Shown here: positions 25,301-34,637 of the stretch, in pieces
Layout of the letters: every line of letters begins with the position of its first letter
Position numbering within the stretch: the first letter of the stretch is position 1
DNA from: Membranipora membranacea
Lineage: Eukaryota > Bryozoa > Gymnolaemata > Cheilostomatida > Membraniporidae
Direction: 5' to 3'
DNA length: 64,000 bases
Assembly: GCA_914767715.1 (NCBI GenBank)
Contig: OU612074.1
Location: 19,826,062-19,890,061 of the forward strand
Program-made: the position numbers and the translations under genes
The notes under the pieces: model-generated
The model's database searches: none
What the model was told of the DNA's origin: nothing
The model's input: only the letters and a program-made list of their open reading frames with translations

Positions 25301-28300
25301 GCCTGGACCTTTCCTCGAGTTCAACGATTTCAACTGCTTTAAGACAGTAGCCTCTTCTATTTCTAAAGGTGGTGCTATGGTGGCGTTGTTATTGATGTCA
25401 GGACGGTCAGCGAGAGGCTTCTCAAATCTTGTGAAGAAGGTGTTTAGGTCATCTGAGTTGAATGGATTTTGTTGAGTTGGTTTTGGGCTATTAGTAGGTA
25501 ATCCACTAATCTTTTTAATGTCAGTCCAGGCTTTAGCAGGTTCTTTTGCTAGGTTATGCTGTATTTTCCGAGAGTATTCTTGTTTGGCTTGTTTAATAGA
25601 TTTAGTAATGTCGCGTTTGAGTTTGTTGTAGAGTTTACGGTTACCAGTTTTGTGGGCTTGTTGTTTCTCATCGATCATCTCCGATATTTGTTTATTGATC
25701 CATGGTTTTTGATTTGTGCAAACTCTGACGCTCTTCTCTGGTATACAAAGATCGGTACAAAAGTTAATATAGTCAGTGATAATATCCGTTTGTTTATCAA
25801 GGTCATCATTGTCAGAAATTAAATTGTCCCAAATAGTGATGTCAAGAACAGCTTGCAGATTTTCACAGTTTTCTTCAGAATAGGTACGACGAGTTATTCT
25901 AGCGGGTTTGCATTTGGATAACGGAGTGTAGGTAGGAATGAGATGTGTTATATAATGGTCAGATTCACCAAGCTTAGCTAGTTGACAACATTGTTTGAAC
26001 GCATCTTTAATCCTAATGTAGCATTTATCTAGAATTCTGTTTTTACGTGTGGGTGTTTTCACTGATTGGTAATATCCAGCAAGCTTGAAGGGTAGCTGAT
26101 TGAAATCACCCATCACGATGATGCAGGAATCTGGATGTTTTTTCTCTAGATCTTTGACATGTGATGATATCGTTTGAACAGTAGTTTGAGCATTGTGTTT
26201 TAATCTGGAATCACCAGTGAAGGGAGCATAACATGATACAGAGATAATCGAGGAGAACTCTCGCGGTAGCCAATGCGGTCTTGACTTGATAGTTAAGATT
26301 TCGCAGTGTGGATCGGCGTGGTTGAAGATAATTTTATTATTTGTATACCATTTGTTGTCGATATAAACTAAAACACCCCCGCCGCAAGATTTACCAGAAG
26401 TCTCGGGTATTCTGTCGTTTCGGAACTGTTCATATCCATCTAGTTCTGTGCGCGAGTGTGAGATATCTGGGGTCAGCCACGATTCAGTAATACAAATGAG
26501 CTGGGATTTATTTTGAAGTCGTTTTGTTTGCAACAGTCCATGCAGCTCATCAAGTTTGTTGCGTATAGATTGAGCATTAGTGAGAACGATAGCAGGGAGA
26601 GGTACTTTTCCGTTTTTGATACTGTGATTCACTCTGACACCAGCTCGCTTTCCGCGTTTCCGAGTGCGTAAAAGTCCAGGGTCAATATTTTTGACTAAGT
26701 GCTTGTAATTATTATTCCAGATTTCTTTTAGTAAGGATCCATCTAAAGTGTTTTTTATATCCAACAGAGATTGATAATCCATGTGTTCAAGGCTTTTCAC
26801 TCCTCTAGGCTGGTATATGAGGGTGATTATAAGTGCCAGTATGAACAGAGGCTGCATTAGCTGCGCCATTGTGTTGAACAGTAAAAGTATTATTTAAATA
26901 CTGGATTACAGAGAGAATTTGAAAAGACAACCTCACTCTGCAGAAACATAATACAAAAAAATGATGTACTAGCTGTATCGAAATAGAAGTGTACTGCTGC
27001 ATAACATGTGCACAATGATTCCGTTACTATTCATTGGCTGCTTGTCTCGATTTTGATTGGACAATCACCATATAGATGTATATAGAGTAGATAACAACAA
27101 ACAAACAAAAAGAAATAGTCACTATTACCAACATCACAGCGACATACTCATTTACCAGAGTATACTGACATGGAGCCTCATGTTTGGTCAGAAACACAGA
27201 CTCACTCATATAGCATTTTTGCTTTTGCCTCGTTTTTTTTAATCTGTTTTAAACTCCCATTCTTCTGCGTACATATACCTCATAACCCAGGCTAGCGCCC
27301 TTGGTGTAGCACAACATATCACCTCAATCGGATTCCGTTTTTAAATTTTTTAGTCGAGACTACATTCAAAATACGCTTCCTTATCAATCTAGGGTTGCCA
27401 AAGAGGAGTATATGGCACCTGAAATGAGGGATAGAAAACCTTATGATTACAAACTCGATATTTACGGCCTAGGATGGGTTCTGTGGGAAATGGTTTACAC
27501 AGCAATATCTGTAAGTAAAAACGGCTGTTCTTAAAGTCGTTTCTTCTGCTTAATTAGTGGATGATAAAGGTCTGCTTAGTAATACATTTGATGGTGACTG
27601 GCCAGTATTTCAAGGCTCACACACTCCTTAACCCATCCATAGAATGAGACTTGAACATTGATTAGGCCAATAGGGTTGTTTGATTTCTCATCCAAATTGC
27701 AGGAAAATCTCCTCGTAATGGTATAAGCAACTTTAACTGTCTATTTTTGTCTGCAGAGCTTTGCTTGCATGATTTTTTACAACAATTACACTGCATGGTT
27801 CGTCATCATCTGAATTTTCTTGAAGAAGCTGTTCTGTGTTTTGATATTCACTTCTGTTCTTCAACAGCGCATGCCAACTTATCTACCATCGGGAGCGGGA
27901 GGTAATTATATTCCATTACAAGCTCTTCAGAAACGACTGCATTCGGAAGATCCTACGTGAGTTTTTTATGAGCATATTCCTTCTAGCCCAGCCAATTAAC
28001 TCATCCTTTTGGCCGAGTCTTAGCTCAAAATATGTCATGAAAACTTATTCAAGTGCCAAATCAGAAACACTTGCTATGGCCAGAAATTGAGCACAAGCTA
28101 ATACCATCAACCATCAGACCACTCTTGACTCAAAACAAATTTCAACTAACCATTCAATAATGATTCAAACCAGAAAGCCACTAATAATGGTCCTCAGACC
28201 ATCCTTTTAATTTGTTTTATTTATTTTGTTTAATTATGTTCCATACTTTCGATACTATTAAACTTTTAAAGGATGGATTTTAGAAATTAGGCAACAAACC

Positions 28301-28543
28301 AACTTCAAACTCAATTTATAACCAGTTTCTCACAAACACATGTTGCCATTGTTGACAACTTAATACAATCACTGGTCAGAAAAAAGGTCAAAGCGTCTTA
28401 ATTGATGATTTGGTCAGTGAATGCTTAATCAGGAACAAAGTCAAAATTAAATATTGTAATAGTAATATCATGCCATGACATTTTTTATCTGTAACAGTAA
28501 TCGTCCAAGCTCTGCTGAACTGCTGATAGAACTCGGAGGATAA
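9482..28543 (+). CDS. Protein kinase, 253 aa, eight coding exons, with alternative 5' exons
   Basis: Coding exons: 9482-9518 (exon begins at 9461), 10769-10851, 19733-19838, 20481-20572, 23016-23167, 27354-27510, 27868-27956 and 28498-28543. All junctions are GT-AG and phases agree throughout (762 coding bases). The product is almost only a kinase domain. It has a glycine loop GEGGFGEVY (residues 19-27), ATP lysine K40, helix C glutamate E55, catalytic loop HRDITPHN (128-135), DFG 147-149, APE 178-180, subdomain IX D192 and subdomain XI arginine in NRPS. The catalytic-loop lysine usual in Ser/Thr kinases (HRDxK) is threonine here, so activity is uncertain. There is no signal peptide or membrane segment. 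The family within Ser/Thr-like kinases is not clear to me. Large introns are filled with mobile elements. A second leader (11722-11779) and a second glycine-loop exon (15395-15474) offer another N-lobe. Confidence 0.88.
10388..10733. repeat. Two-copy tandem repeat, about 172 bp
   Basis: Two diverged head-to-tail copies share agctctgaaaacctc, aaaaaactggaccacaactgg and catggtgatttactatagc. They lie in the first kinase intron and end just before the glycine-loop exon acceptor. No coding function is visible. Confidence 0.75.
11337..12621. repeat. Segmental duplication, copy 2
   Basis: Second copy of the block at 8850-10374. It lies in a kinase intron between glycine-loop exons 1 and 2. It lacks the 226-base segment found in copy 1. 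Confidence 0.9.
11722..11779 (+). pseudogene. Duplicate kinase leader exon with lost splice donor
   Basis: This matches leader exon 1 (9461-9518), with the same tctttccag acceptor and an ATG at 11743 giving [12 protein letters not shown]. The donor after TTACA reads ataagt instead of gtaagt, so the normal 5' splice site is destroyed. A weaker gtcaga lies inside the exon after CAACAG but would shift the reading frame. I infer that this leader is not joined normally to glycine-loop exon 2, which would then be reached only from leader 1. Confidence 0.7.
13385..14951. mobile_element. Nested hAT-like element
   Basis: Termini CAGGGCTCTCAACC (13385) and GGTTGAGAGCCCTG (ending 14951) are perfect 14-bp inverted repeats inside the 12999-15062 element. 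The flanking octamers are only partly alike (gttttcga and cttatcca), so the target duplication is decayed or absent. The interior has two direct-repeat copies of a block of roughly 160 bp (about 13700-13862 and 14125-14281). A second repeated motif (tgcctatactaataatgcc) occurs at about 13617 and 13880. Confidence 0.7.
14597..14836 (-). pseudogene. LINE C-terminal fragment
   Basis: The minus strand frame contains [21 protein letters not shown] then [18 protein letters not shown]. This is the region after the RT catalytic motif in CR1-like LINEs, and the intact element at 24.0-26.9 kb has a similar stretch ([20 protein letters not shown]). It is a short dead fragment inside the nested hAT element. 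Confidence 0.6.
15395..15474 (+). CDS. Alternative glycine-loop exon of the kinase gene (version 2)
   Basis: The acceptor ctattttgcag is followed by an 80-base exon encoding [18 protein letters not shown] then KPVVVK, and a gtcggt donor. Entry phase (1) and exit phase (0) are the same as in version 1 at 10769-10851 (83 bases), so either can join the leader and the helix C exon without changing frame. Version 2 keeps the GxGGFG loop and the ATP lysine but differs at many positions. Joining both in tandem would shift the frame (entry phase 1 after exit phase 0), so the two should be mutually exclusive. Use in mRNA is inferred. Confidence 0.75.
15488..15990. mobile_element. Foldback / long inverted-repeat element
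   Basis: Arms of roughly 165 bases (15488-15655 and 15820-15988) are imperfect reverse complements. Matching pieces include agagtatgttatctccc against gggagataacatactct, and aggacattattgaatgat against atcattcaataatgtcct. The spacer also carries ttacagattaac and its complement. No coding region is seen. It lies in the intron after glycine-loop exon 2. Confidence 0.75.
16242..16740 (+). pseudogene. LINE ORF2 linker relic
   Basis: The frame reads [16 protein letters not shown] then [18 protein letters not shown] and SICWKNSEV. It continues past stops as [17 protein letters not shown] and DPS-stop-SKWEKN. This is the segment between endonuclease and RT in Jockey/CR1 LINEs (the APxKTxxxR and PW-x-N motifs). 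Several stops show it is dead. Confidence 0.6.
17483..17830 (-). pseudogene. LINE C-terminal tail (RTE/endonuclease-RT type)
   Basis: The minus strand frame shows [16 protein letters not shown], then [17 protein letters not shown], then [14 protein letters not shown] and a stop. These are hallmarks of the C-terminus of many animal endonuclease-RT LINE proteins (RRLQWxGHV and GKRxRGRPxxRW). The RT and endonuclease are not present next to it, so this is a 5'-truncated copy. It belongs to a different LINE group from the element at 24-27 kb. Confidence 0.75.
18919..19500 (+). pseudogene. LINE reverse transcriptase fragment
   Basis: An open frame to 19203 shows [20 protein letters not shown] then [11 protein letters not shown], the RT motifs G-x-x-QGS-LGPLLF and the FADD catalytic box. 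It continues with [14 protein letters not shown]. After the stop, decayed pieces of the downstream region remain (LIRPNLEYC-like near 19390). It lacks the endonuclease and the start of the RT, so it is a dead fragment in a kinase intron. Confidence 0.75.
20168..20292. repeat. Perfect 62-bp inverted repeat with 1-base spacer
   Basis: Bases 20168-20229 are the exact reverse complement of 20231-20292, centred on G20230 within TAGAGTCTA. No mismatch is found. It lies in the kinase intron between the helix C exon and the next exon. It would form a long hairpin in RNA or cruciform DNA. Confidence 0.9.
21111..21330. repeat. Degenerate GGACA/GGATGG-rich repeat, block 1
   Basis: Repeated short words such as ctggacggatgg, gatcggacag and gatggacaggcag recur irregularly. 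It resembles the longer block at 22.44-22.90 kb in composition. The open frames across it are by-products of low stop content. Confidence 0.55.
22440..22905. repeat. Degenerate GGACA-rich simple repeat, block 2
   Basis: About 460 bases are dominated by variants of (at)tggacggaca, with words such as ggacaatggacaatcatgg and acattggacggatagc. Long open frames occur on both strands at once, the usual sign of a low-complexity repeat and not of a gene. It ends about 110 bases before the catalytic-loop exon of the kinase. Confidence 0.75.
23854..26900 (-). mobile_element. Nearly full-length CR1/Rex1-like LINE
   Basis: The element contains the 804-aa endonuclease-RT frame (24455-26869) plus its decayed C-terminal part (to about 24016). 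The (GGAT)n run at 23854-23878 would be the microsatellite 3' tail typical of CR1/L2-type LINEs. The exact 5' end and target duplication were not determined. It is antisense within the kinase intron between the DFG exon and the APE exon. Confidence 0.75.
24455..26869 (-). CDS. LINE ORF2: AP endonuclease and reverse transcriptase (804 aa, C-terminus cut by a stop)
   Basis: The N-terminus is hydrophobic ([12 protein letters not shown]) and is followed by a basic KRGKRAG segment. The AP-endonuclease domain spans about residues 95-310: [10 protein letters not shown], catalytic TESW (128-131), GDFN (254-257) and SDH (303-305). A PW-x-NKQI linker lies near 389. The RT spans about 515-800: [18 protein letters not shown] (D649), [13 protein letters not shown] and YADD (734-737). 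The frame ends at FCD-stop. The next codons, [13 protein letters not shown] and onwards, continue the same reading frame, so one TAA truncates the thumb/C-terminal region. A later stop and frame change (near 24203) separate the last part, [21 protein letters not shown]. Otherwise the frame is intact, so insertion is recent on an evolutionary scale, but this copy is probably inactive. Confidence 0.85.
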   Translation of the reverse strand: MAQLMQPLFILALIITLIYQPRGVKSLEHMDYQSLLDIKNTLDGSLLKEIWNNNYKHLVKNIDPGLLRTRKRGKRAGVRVNHSIKNGKVPLPAIVLTNAQSIRNKLDELHGLLQTKRLQNKSQLICITESWLTPDISHSRTELDGYEQFRNDRIPETSGKSCGGGVLVYIDNKWYTNNKIIFNHADPHCEILTIKSRPHWLPREFSSIISVSCYAPFTGDSRLKHNAQTTVQTISSHVKDLEKKHPDSCIIVMGDFNQLPFKLAGYYQSVKTPTRKNRILDKCYIRIKDAFKQCCQLAKLGESDHYITHLIPTYTPLSKCKPARITRRTYSEENCENLQAVLDITIWDNLISDNDDLDKQTDIITDYINFCTDLCIPEKSVRVCTNQKPWINKQISEMIDEKQQAHKTGNRKLYNKLKRDITKSIKQAKQEYSRKIQHNLAKEPAKAWTDIKKISGLPTNSPKPTQQNPFNSDDLNTFFTRFEKPLADRPDINNNATIAPPLEIEEATVLKQLKSLNSRKGPGPDGLIPKVLKLCAYQLAPVITKLFNLSITSKSTPTSWKSAIIKPLPKVKNPNQLKQYRPIALTSCLCKMMERLVKHYIITHTAMDHLQFAYRANRSTQDALLCLTTTITDFIDKKASNYARCLFLDFSSAFNTIHVPDLISQLSHLDSNVTEWIYSFLTNRTQRTIVDGNISKPIITNTGTPQGCCLSPLLFSIYTNRITSDLSNITVIKYADDTCIIGCISNQSDLSAYLDEISRISKQCCDLSLLLNASKTQEMMFSTQLVRPITPTLILNGTEVDFCD

Positions 28544-28689
28544 GAAAAGCCCAGACTAAGAAATCATTCTTACAATATCTTTCTCTTCTTGCTACATGGA
28601 CATAGAGCACAGTCAAAAGAAATTCACAGGAAAACTCCTTCACTTACTTACTTACTCACTGACTCACTTACTTAAACGTCAATGTTTAG

Positions 28690-28760
28690 TAACAGCTTAG
28701 TTCAAGCGCTCAAACTATGCTGGGTGTGCTGGTATTGGCATTTCATTATCAGCCAAATCT
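28690..28760. mobile_element. Hairpin MITE family, single arm
   Basis: The stretch gttcaagcgctcaaactatg, then gctggtattggcatttcatt and atcagcc, matches one arm of the foldback element at 48113-48249. It lies just downstream of the kinase stop codon. Confidence 0.5.
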
Positions 28761-29019
28761 CCATGTTCTTGTTTATTTTCAGGATTCATAACCGTAACAG
28801 TAATACTGTGCAACACTTTTTGAGCAAATAGAATAATTAAATCTACAATTGATTTTTCTTACTATCTGCTTCCTTTTAACGCTCACCTTGTAAAGCTTAA
28901 ATTTTGCCATAATGATGATGTGCCCTGCATTGCAATAATGTTACTTATATAAGAAAGTTATACAATAACAAGAGCATACTGTTTCAACAATCTTTTTTAT
29001 TGTCTTTAGTTACCACTCA

Positions 29020-29666
29020 TTATCCAAAAATTACATTGACAATTCCGTCCTTAGTGACACTGCTTGATGCGATACCAGCAGCGCTCAACGGTGTTATCAT
29101 TGGGGCAGCTCTTGTTACTGGTTGTGTTGGTATGGCTGTTGTTGGTGCGATAGTTGTGGGTGTTGTTGTGGGTGTGGTCATTGTTGGTGTTGTTGTTGCG
29201 ATCTCAGCCTCAGCACCACACCTCGGCTCATTGAAATCCTGCTCTACGATCACTCTACCCCATGCATCCTATAAGTATAAGACGATGTTCAAAATTAGAA
29301 TCACATGAAGTTATAAAACAAATCGGTAATGTTATCCTCTTATTTCATACCAAGACAAACAAGGTACCTCTGTTTTAAAACCTAATAGATGTTTTAAACT
29401 TCCAGAGCGATTTGATTACAATTGATACTCATTCTGGCCTTTATTGGCTGTTATTGCAACTTTTTGTATTGTTATTTTCGACTGGATGTAGCATTTTTAG
29501 TATCAACCTTGCACATACCTTGAAATATCTGCCTTCAACAAAACCGGAGTAATGAGCAGCTGCCTCTGTTTTCATCTCACTGCTGACGTTGAAATCAGGA
29601 CAGTTACCATCATAGTAGTAGGAGGTAGTCAACTTCTTAAATACAGTCTGCTCGAGGTCTGCTTCA
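29020..29666 (-). pseudogene. Third copy of the VWA-HYR gene tail (two exons, broken)
   Basis: Exon 29519-29666 corresponds to exon 14 (39639-39775) of the VWA-HYR gene; exon 29020-29268 corresponds to its last exon. Splice sites are kept (ctag and cttatag acceptors, gtatgt donor). The upper exon carries an 11-base insertion (an extra CTCGAGCAGAC) that shifts the frame and gives an early TGA if entered in the normal phase. The Thr-rich tract is shorter than in the other copies and has Met and Ile interruptions. No VWA, HYR or sushi exons lie upstream of it. It is a duplicated 3' fragment, now probably non-functional, although the last exon alone stays open. Confidence 0.7.
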
Positions 29667-29739
29667 CTAGAAAAATAACAGGACCTCTATTTAAATTGTC
29701 AAGTCAATTGTAACAAACATAAAGATATAATATAAACAA

Positions 29740-29776
<37 letters not shown>
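29740..29776. repeat. (TA)n microsatellite
   Basis: A run of alternating T and A with rare breaks. A shorter, similar run lies at about 30466-30490. Between 29700 and 32095 I see no gene. Confidence 0.85.
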
Positions 29777-30794
29777 TTCAAATGCATATACATATTTATA
29801 TAAATATATGTTTATGGTAACAACCAAGGTGTTATAACAGTTCATTAGACCATCGGACATATGTTAACAGGATTATACAACCAAGCCCCAAACTTGATAG
29901 TTTACTCCAATGACTGAAGCATTGATATAAGGAGATAAGTTTGTTTCTAGATGTTTTTGGGGTGTTACTTTGGTGCTGATGTACTCTTCATGTTATTTAC
30001 TGTTTGTCGAGTTGTGCTGTAAGATGTTATGATTAATATGGAAGAGTACATGTGAGCTGGATTGTATCATGGTGAGACATAAATAAGGGAAAGAGCGAGC
30101 TTTTGCTAATGCTGCCTCTTTTATTCTCTATTCAATTCATAGTTAACATGTGTAAAAAAGTCTCATAGTCTCATATGTTCAGCACCCCCTTTAATGAGGA
30201 ACAACTCCTGACACAATCTGCGAATTGGTATCGAAGTGGTAAATGTAGTGATACGCTACAACGGTCTGCAGCAGATTGATTTAATTTCTTGCTGCTAAAA
30301 TTGTACTAAATCGAAGGAAATTATAGTTTGTTTTGTGCAATCAAGATAGCTGCACAGTATTGGTAAGCTGTCAGAAAGCAGGTTTTCTTTGCTCAATACA
30401 ATTCTTAGGTTATTGTTACTTTCACCACATCATATACCTGCAAACATACCTCAAGTTTATATACATATATTTATATTTATATATATATATTCTAATCCAA
30501 CTTTTTTAAAAGCAGGAAATACATGACCATTAAATCATCTACTTTTACTCCATAAGAAAGTCTATGATATTAAGTCAAAGATAAGAATTCTATGGTAGTA
30601 GCTCTTAAATTATTTATAAGGAGTTGTCCTTTCATTGATGTTAAGAGGACAACTTCAATTTACCTTGGTTTTGTAAAAAAATGTCATACGATTGTCTTGT
30701 GTTTATTTCTGAACCATAGATTTATTATATACTCTGGAGTGCACAAGGAAGTTCTTAAAATGTCCTACATTTTGCTTTTATCCATGACACAATG

Positions 30795-30871
30795 AATGCT
30801 GTTTGTGCACGTGATTGACTTTATCCTTTAGAGTCTAAAGGATAAAGTCAATCACGTGCACAAACAGCATT
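30795..30871. repeat. Perfect 38-bp inverted repeat with 1-base spacer
   Basis: Bases 30795-30832 are the exact reverse complement of 30834-30871, centred on G30833. The core TAGAGTCTA is the same nine bases as in the centre of the 62-bp palindrome at 20168-20292, although the arms are unrelated in sequence. Confidence 0.9.
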
Positions 30872-32095
30872 TAGAGTATTAGAATTGGGCATAAACGTTC
30901 AATTTTTCGTACAATTGATGGCGTTTTTTTTAGAAAACTCCACATGGAACACCATGTATATCACTTGCAAATAGTTTTTTTTAAACATTCAGTACAAAAT
31001 TTCTCCATTTTAACCCATTGAAATAAGCTAAAATTTTAACCGCAAACCCATCATCTTAAAAGGTAGCAGGCTTTTGCCTCTGATAGTTTTCTTTTACATA
31101 TTGTCACACACCAGCTACTGAGGATGCTTTTTGATTCGTAGCCTGAGAACAGGTTGATCGGAGGTTAATCCGATGGTGGCTTACATCCATCATTCGCAGT
31201 AGCAATTATAAAAATTTCAGATGCAGATATATATTCGGATATCTATCATTTCGGAGTGTAAGATTTGAGGGGTGTTGGTCTGGCTATGTCAGTTTCAAAT
31301 CCTCACTCCAAGTGCTACCCAGGTGACTCTATTTAATATTTGTATTGGCAAAACTATTCAAAGACACATTAGGTTTAAGCATAAAACAATTTTTTTTGTA
31401 AACTTTTCTGTTGAGTAGCTGAATATAAAGTGAACTTGAAATGGAATATTCGAGATGCATAGCTTCCACAGAGAATTCAACAAAAAATGTCCCGTCCGGG
31501 GAACTACTAATTTTCTTAAACCTCCCCCTCAAGTCTGGAAGGCTTAAATAAAATTATCTCAATTTCTTTATATCCCTTATGAGTAATCCCACTCTAGGGG
31601 AAGTCAGGAAACTGCACAAAGAGACCATATCTACTGAGCTTTGTCTTATTTAGGTAGAAAAGACCCCCTCCCATGCTGTCTGACCTGATTCCAAGGCTAA
31701 TATTCCAAGTCTAGGGAATCGAAAACTCATAGGAGTCCCAGGACCCATTGTGTGTCAAGTCATTGTCACTTCTATTACTTTTACATTGAGAAAAATGAAC
31801 AGAAAATTTGTGCACATTGGTGGAAGATTAGAAAATAAATAAACCGCTGAGATGGGCTGAAAAAATTCAAGAACATAAGCATCTCTCGTCTATTCACATG
31901 AATGAATGAATCATTTTCATTCTTCCCATTGTTATGTTAAACCAATATCTCAAATCATCTCAAGGATGATCAATAATGACACTTTGTATCAAAATTCAAT
32001 AATTCTTTCATCAGGAAGAAACTGATATTGATGAAAACCCTATTCCTGATGGATACATCCTCAATCAACGTTGATGTTTAACCTGAGTAGCGTAT

Positions 32096-32106
32096 TGGAT
32101 ATAAAG
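32096..32106 (+). promoter_or_regulatory. Possible TATA box of the serine-rich gene
   Basis: GGATATAAAGA lies 66 bases before the ATG at 32162. The spacing suits a transcription start near 32130, leaving a short leader. TATA-like words are common in AT-rich DNA, so this is only suggestive. Confidence 0.3.
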
Positions 32107-32161
32107 ATAATCTCGGATCTGCATGGTCACAAGAGAACAAGGTTTTTGTCTTTCACTGAGA

Positions 32162-34637
32162 ATGGCGAACCCTACTTCACAATCAGGGCAAAGCCAACAA
32201 ACTGTCTCTCCGTCTCACCCATGCGACCTTAGTTCCGTTAGCTCCTCAGGATTTCTTCAACAGCAGCATCCATTTGATGGAAGTCAGTCAACTTTTAGCC
32301 GACAAACAGTCAGCGTTGATTCAATGGACAGTAGTTCAAACTCCTATGTAAATTATCAAACTATATCCGAAACAGTTAGAACTTCGTTGCCTTCAAGCAG
32401 AAGTTCCGTTTCAGCTCAGCGTGTATGTGATGATAGTTCAACTAACTCGTCAGTTATAACTTATTCACCTCAGCAAGTTTTTGACGGAAGTGACACATCT
32501 TCGAGCAGAGGGAGCTCCAATGTAAATTAACAAATTATATCGGTAACAGAAAGAACTTCCTTACCTTCAAGCAGAAGCTCTATTTCAGTTCAGCATGTAT
32601 GCGATGATAGTTCAACTGACTCGTCAGTTATGACTAATTCACCTCAGCAAGCTTTTGACGGAAGTGACACATCTTCGAGCAGAGGAAGCTCCAATGTTAA
32701 TTATCAAATTATATCGGTAACAGAAAGAACTTCCTTGCCTTCAAGCAGAAGCTCTATTTCAGCTCAGCATGTACGCGATGATAGTTCAACTAACTCTTCA
32801 GTTATGACTAATTCACCCCAGCAAGCTTTTGAAGGAAGCGACTCATCTTCAAGCACAGGAAGCTCTGCAACACAGCCCCCAAATAGAGCCCAGACTGTCG
32901 AATCAGAACATACAGGACCAGACACAAATACAATTCAAAACATGACGCATGTAGGTTCATCTGCACGATCGGCTATAAAATCTCTGCCGAGCAAAATAGA
33001 GTTCTTGTGTAAAGGGTCAGCGTTTGGTGGTCAGCATATAGAACGCCCAGCATTTTACCAAGAGGCCAACCAGAGATACGTAGCACAACAAAAAATACTG
33101 AGAATGTTTCAGGTCGCAACCGTTGAAGCACAAACAAAAGGTGGGTTTATTGCTTTGCAAGTGATCAATTTGTTATGTGATCTCCCTAGACTGGTTTCAA
33201 TTAGGATGCCCCTAAATGTCTGCTAAATTTACCAGACATTTAGCCAGATTTTAGCAGCCACTTTTCCATGTTTCATTAAGCCACTGCAATAACTCTGACA
33301 AGTAGATTGATATTGATGTTATCACTGAACACAACAGAGTTAATCAATTTATGTGCCTGTGATTGTTCATGTCTATCGTCACTGCAGATTGATAACACTG
33401 TGATGAGCTGTTTTTATATTATTTAATCAATTAGCATATATTAATATGAAAAAGAATGTTGGCTGAGTGATAGCCGCCCGAAACAGAACAGCCAAAATAT
33501 GGTCAAACATCAGCTAAGTGTGTGCTAAATTTATGCTAACTGAAACCCGAATTTGCGAGTGGCTTAGCTTTATCTAAATCTCTAATTGAAACAAGCCCCC
33601 TGTCTATCTCTGTATAATACTCAATAATGACTTTATTTACATGCCACTCTTAGTTTTTCAAACTGTTTACTTCTATACTGTTGCCATAACATTATTACCG
33701 CCCGGTCACTGAGTTAGAGCACTTCATAGGAAGCTCTTGTCAATGAGTACCTACATCGCATAAAGCCCATTGGAAGGCCTACCAAACTCAGCTTCTTAGG
33801 TATTATACCAGTGGCAGTGTGTAAGAATTGGAAATAGGATGAGCTAACCTAATCACCTTATGTATGAAGTTATCACAGAACCTGTATAGTGTATCCTTTG
33901 CAAATCTGCTACTCGCCATTATATCATCTTCACAGACATTGTATCTAGCCTGAGCCATGACTCTGTGTATTTTGAGACGATTCACGTTTAAAAATCAACA
34001 AAGCGTCGGCTAAAACTTAGTATGTACCCACCCAGTCTTTGTGTAGTTGATGCCCCAGGTGTGCTCCGACCTGACTACAAACTGAGAATAACTTAGCGTC
34101 AAAGACAGCAACAGCACCCTTAAGGCACTGTTATTTCTCAGTCTTCGGAAAGAGATAGATTTGCGATTTTAAACCCCTTTAACCTTATGACTATATTTGC
34201 TAGATGCTATAAATGTGCATGTGGTCAGATGTAGTGTTGTCTACTCTGTAATTGATTCTGTCTGACAAATTTTGGATTACTTTGCAGTTTGCGAGGAAGA
34301 ACCTATACATGAAAATGATGAAACAGCTTCAGACAGAACAAAGCCAGAGGAAAACAAACACCCATCATGTTTTTATCGATTTCTTACAACCTCAAAGCAG
34401 AACAGAACAGCTGACTTTCTATATATGATAAGTTTCTATTTTACATTTCTATTTTTCTTTGTTTTGAGTTATTCAACTTTTGCTTTTATGCTTTTTATGT
34501 CAATGTCAATTGCTCCAGGCATTTCGTATCTTTTCTTCATAATCCGCCTCAGACATTATTTGAGCACCAAGGCTTGTTTAGCCGCTGGGAAATACCCTAT
34601 GCGCTTTTTAGGGTTCCCTGTGCCACAAGATACTTAA
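32162..34637 (+). CDS. Serine-rich repeat protein with C-terminal membrane segments, two exons, one in-frame stop
   Basis: Exon 1 is 32162-33140 and exon 2 is 34288-34637, joined in phase 1. I chose the ATG at 32162 (AGAATGGCG, good context); another in-frame ATG lies at 32123. The N-terminal part is Ser/Thr/Gln-rich, then three 58-residue repeats (32345-32518, 32519-32692, 32693-32866) with the core TSLPSSRSSISAQHV. Repeat 2 has TAA where repeats 1 and 3 have TAT (NVN-stop-Q versus NVNYQ), an in-frame stop at 32528-32530. A conserved-looking segment, SKIEFLCKGSAFGGQHIERP, precedes the splice site. Exon 2 adds an acidic linker and two hydrophobic segments (FLYMISFYFTFLFFFVLSY and an ISYLFFIIR region), ending GFPVPQDT. 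I do not recognise the family. It is either a gene with a recent nonsense allele or a young pseudogene. A second copy of exon 2 lies at 37366. Confidence 0.6.
32345..32866 (+). repeat. Three 174-bp in-frame coding repeats
   Basis: Units start at 32345, 32519 and 32693. Units 2 and 3 are nearly identical in DNA; unit 1 is more diverged. Length is a multiple of three, so unequal exchange would change copy number without shifting the frame. Confidence 0.85.
33850..33985 (-). other. Possible small exon, conserved in both duplication units
   Basis: The minus strand frame reads MAQARYNVCEDDIMASSRFA then DTLYRFCDNFIHK, followed by a gtgatt donor-like site. It follows an aaatacacag acceptor-like site. 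The copy in unit B (36928-37063) differs at one base inside the frame, a synonymous AGA/AGG change. No family is recognised and no host transcript can be assigned. It may be chance. Confidence 0.25.
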
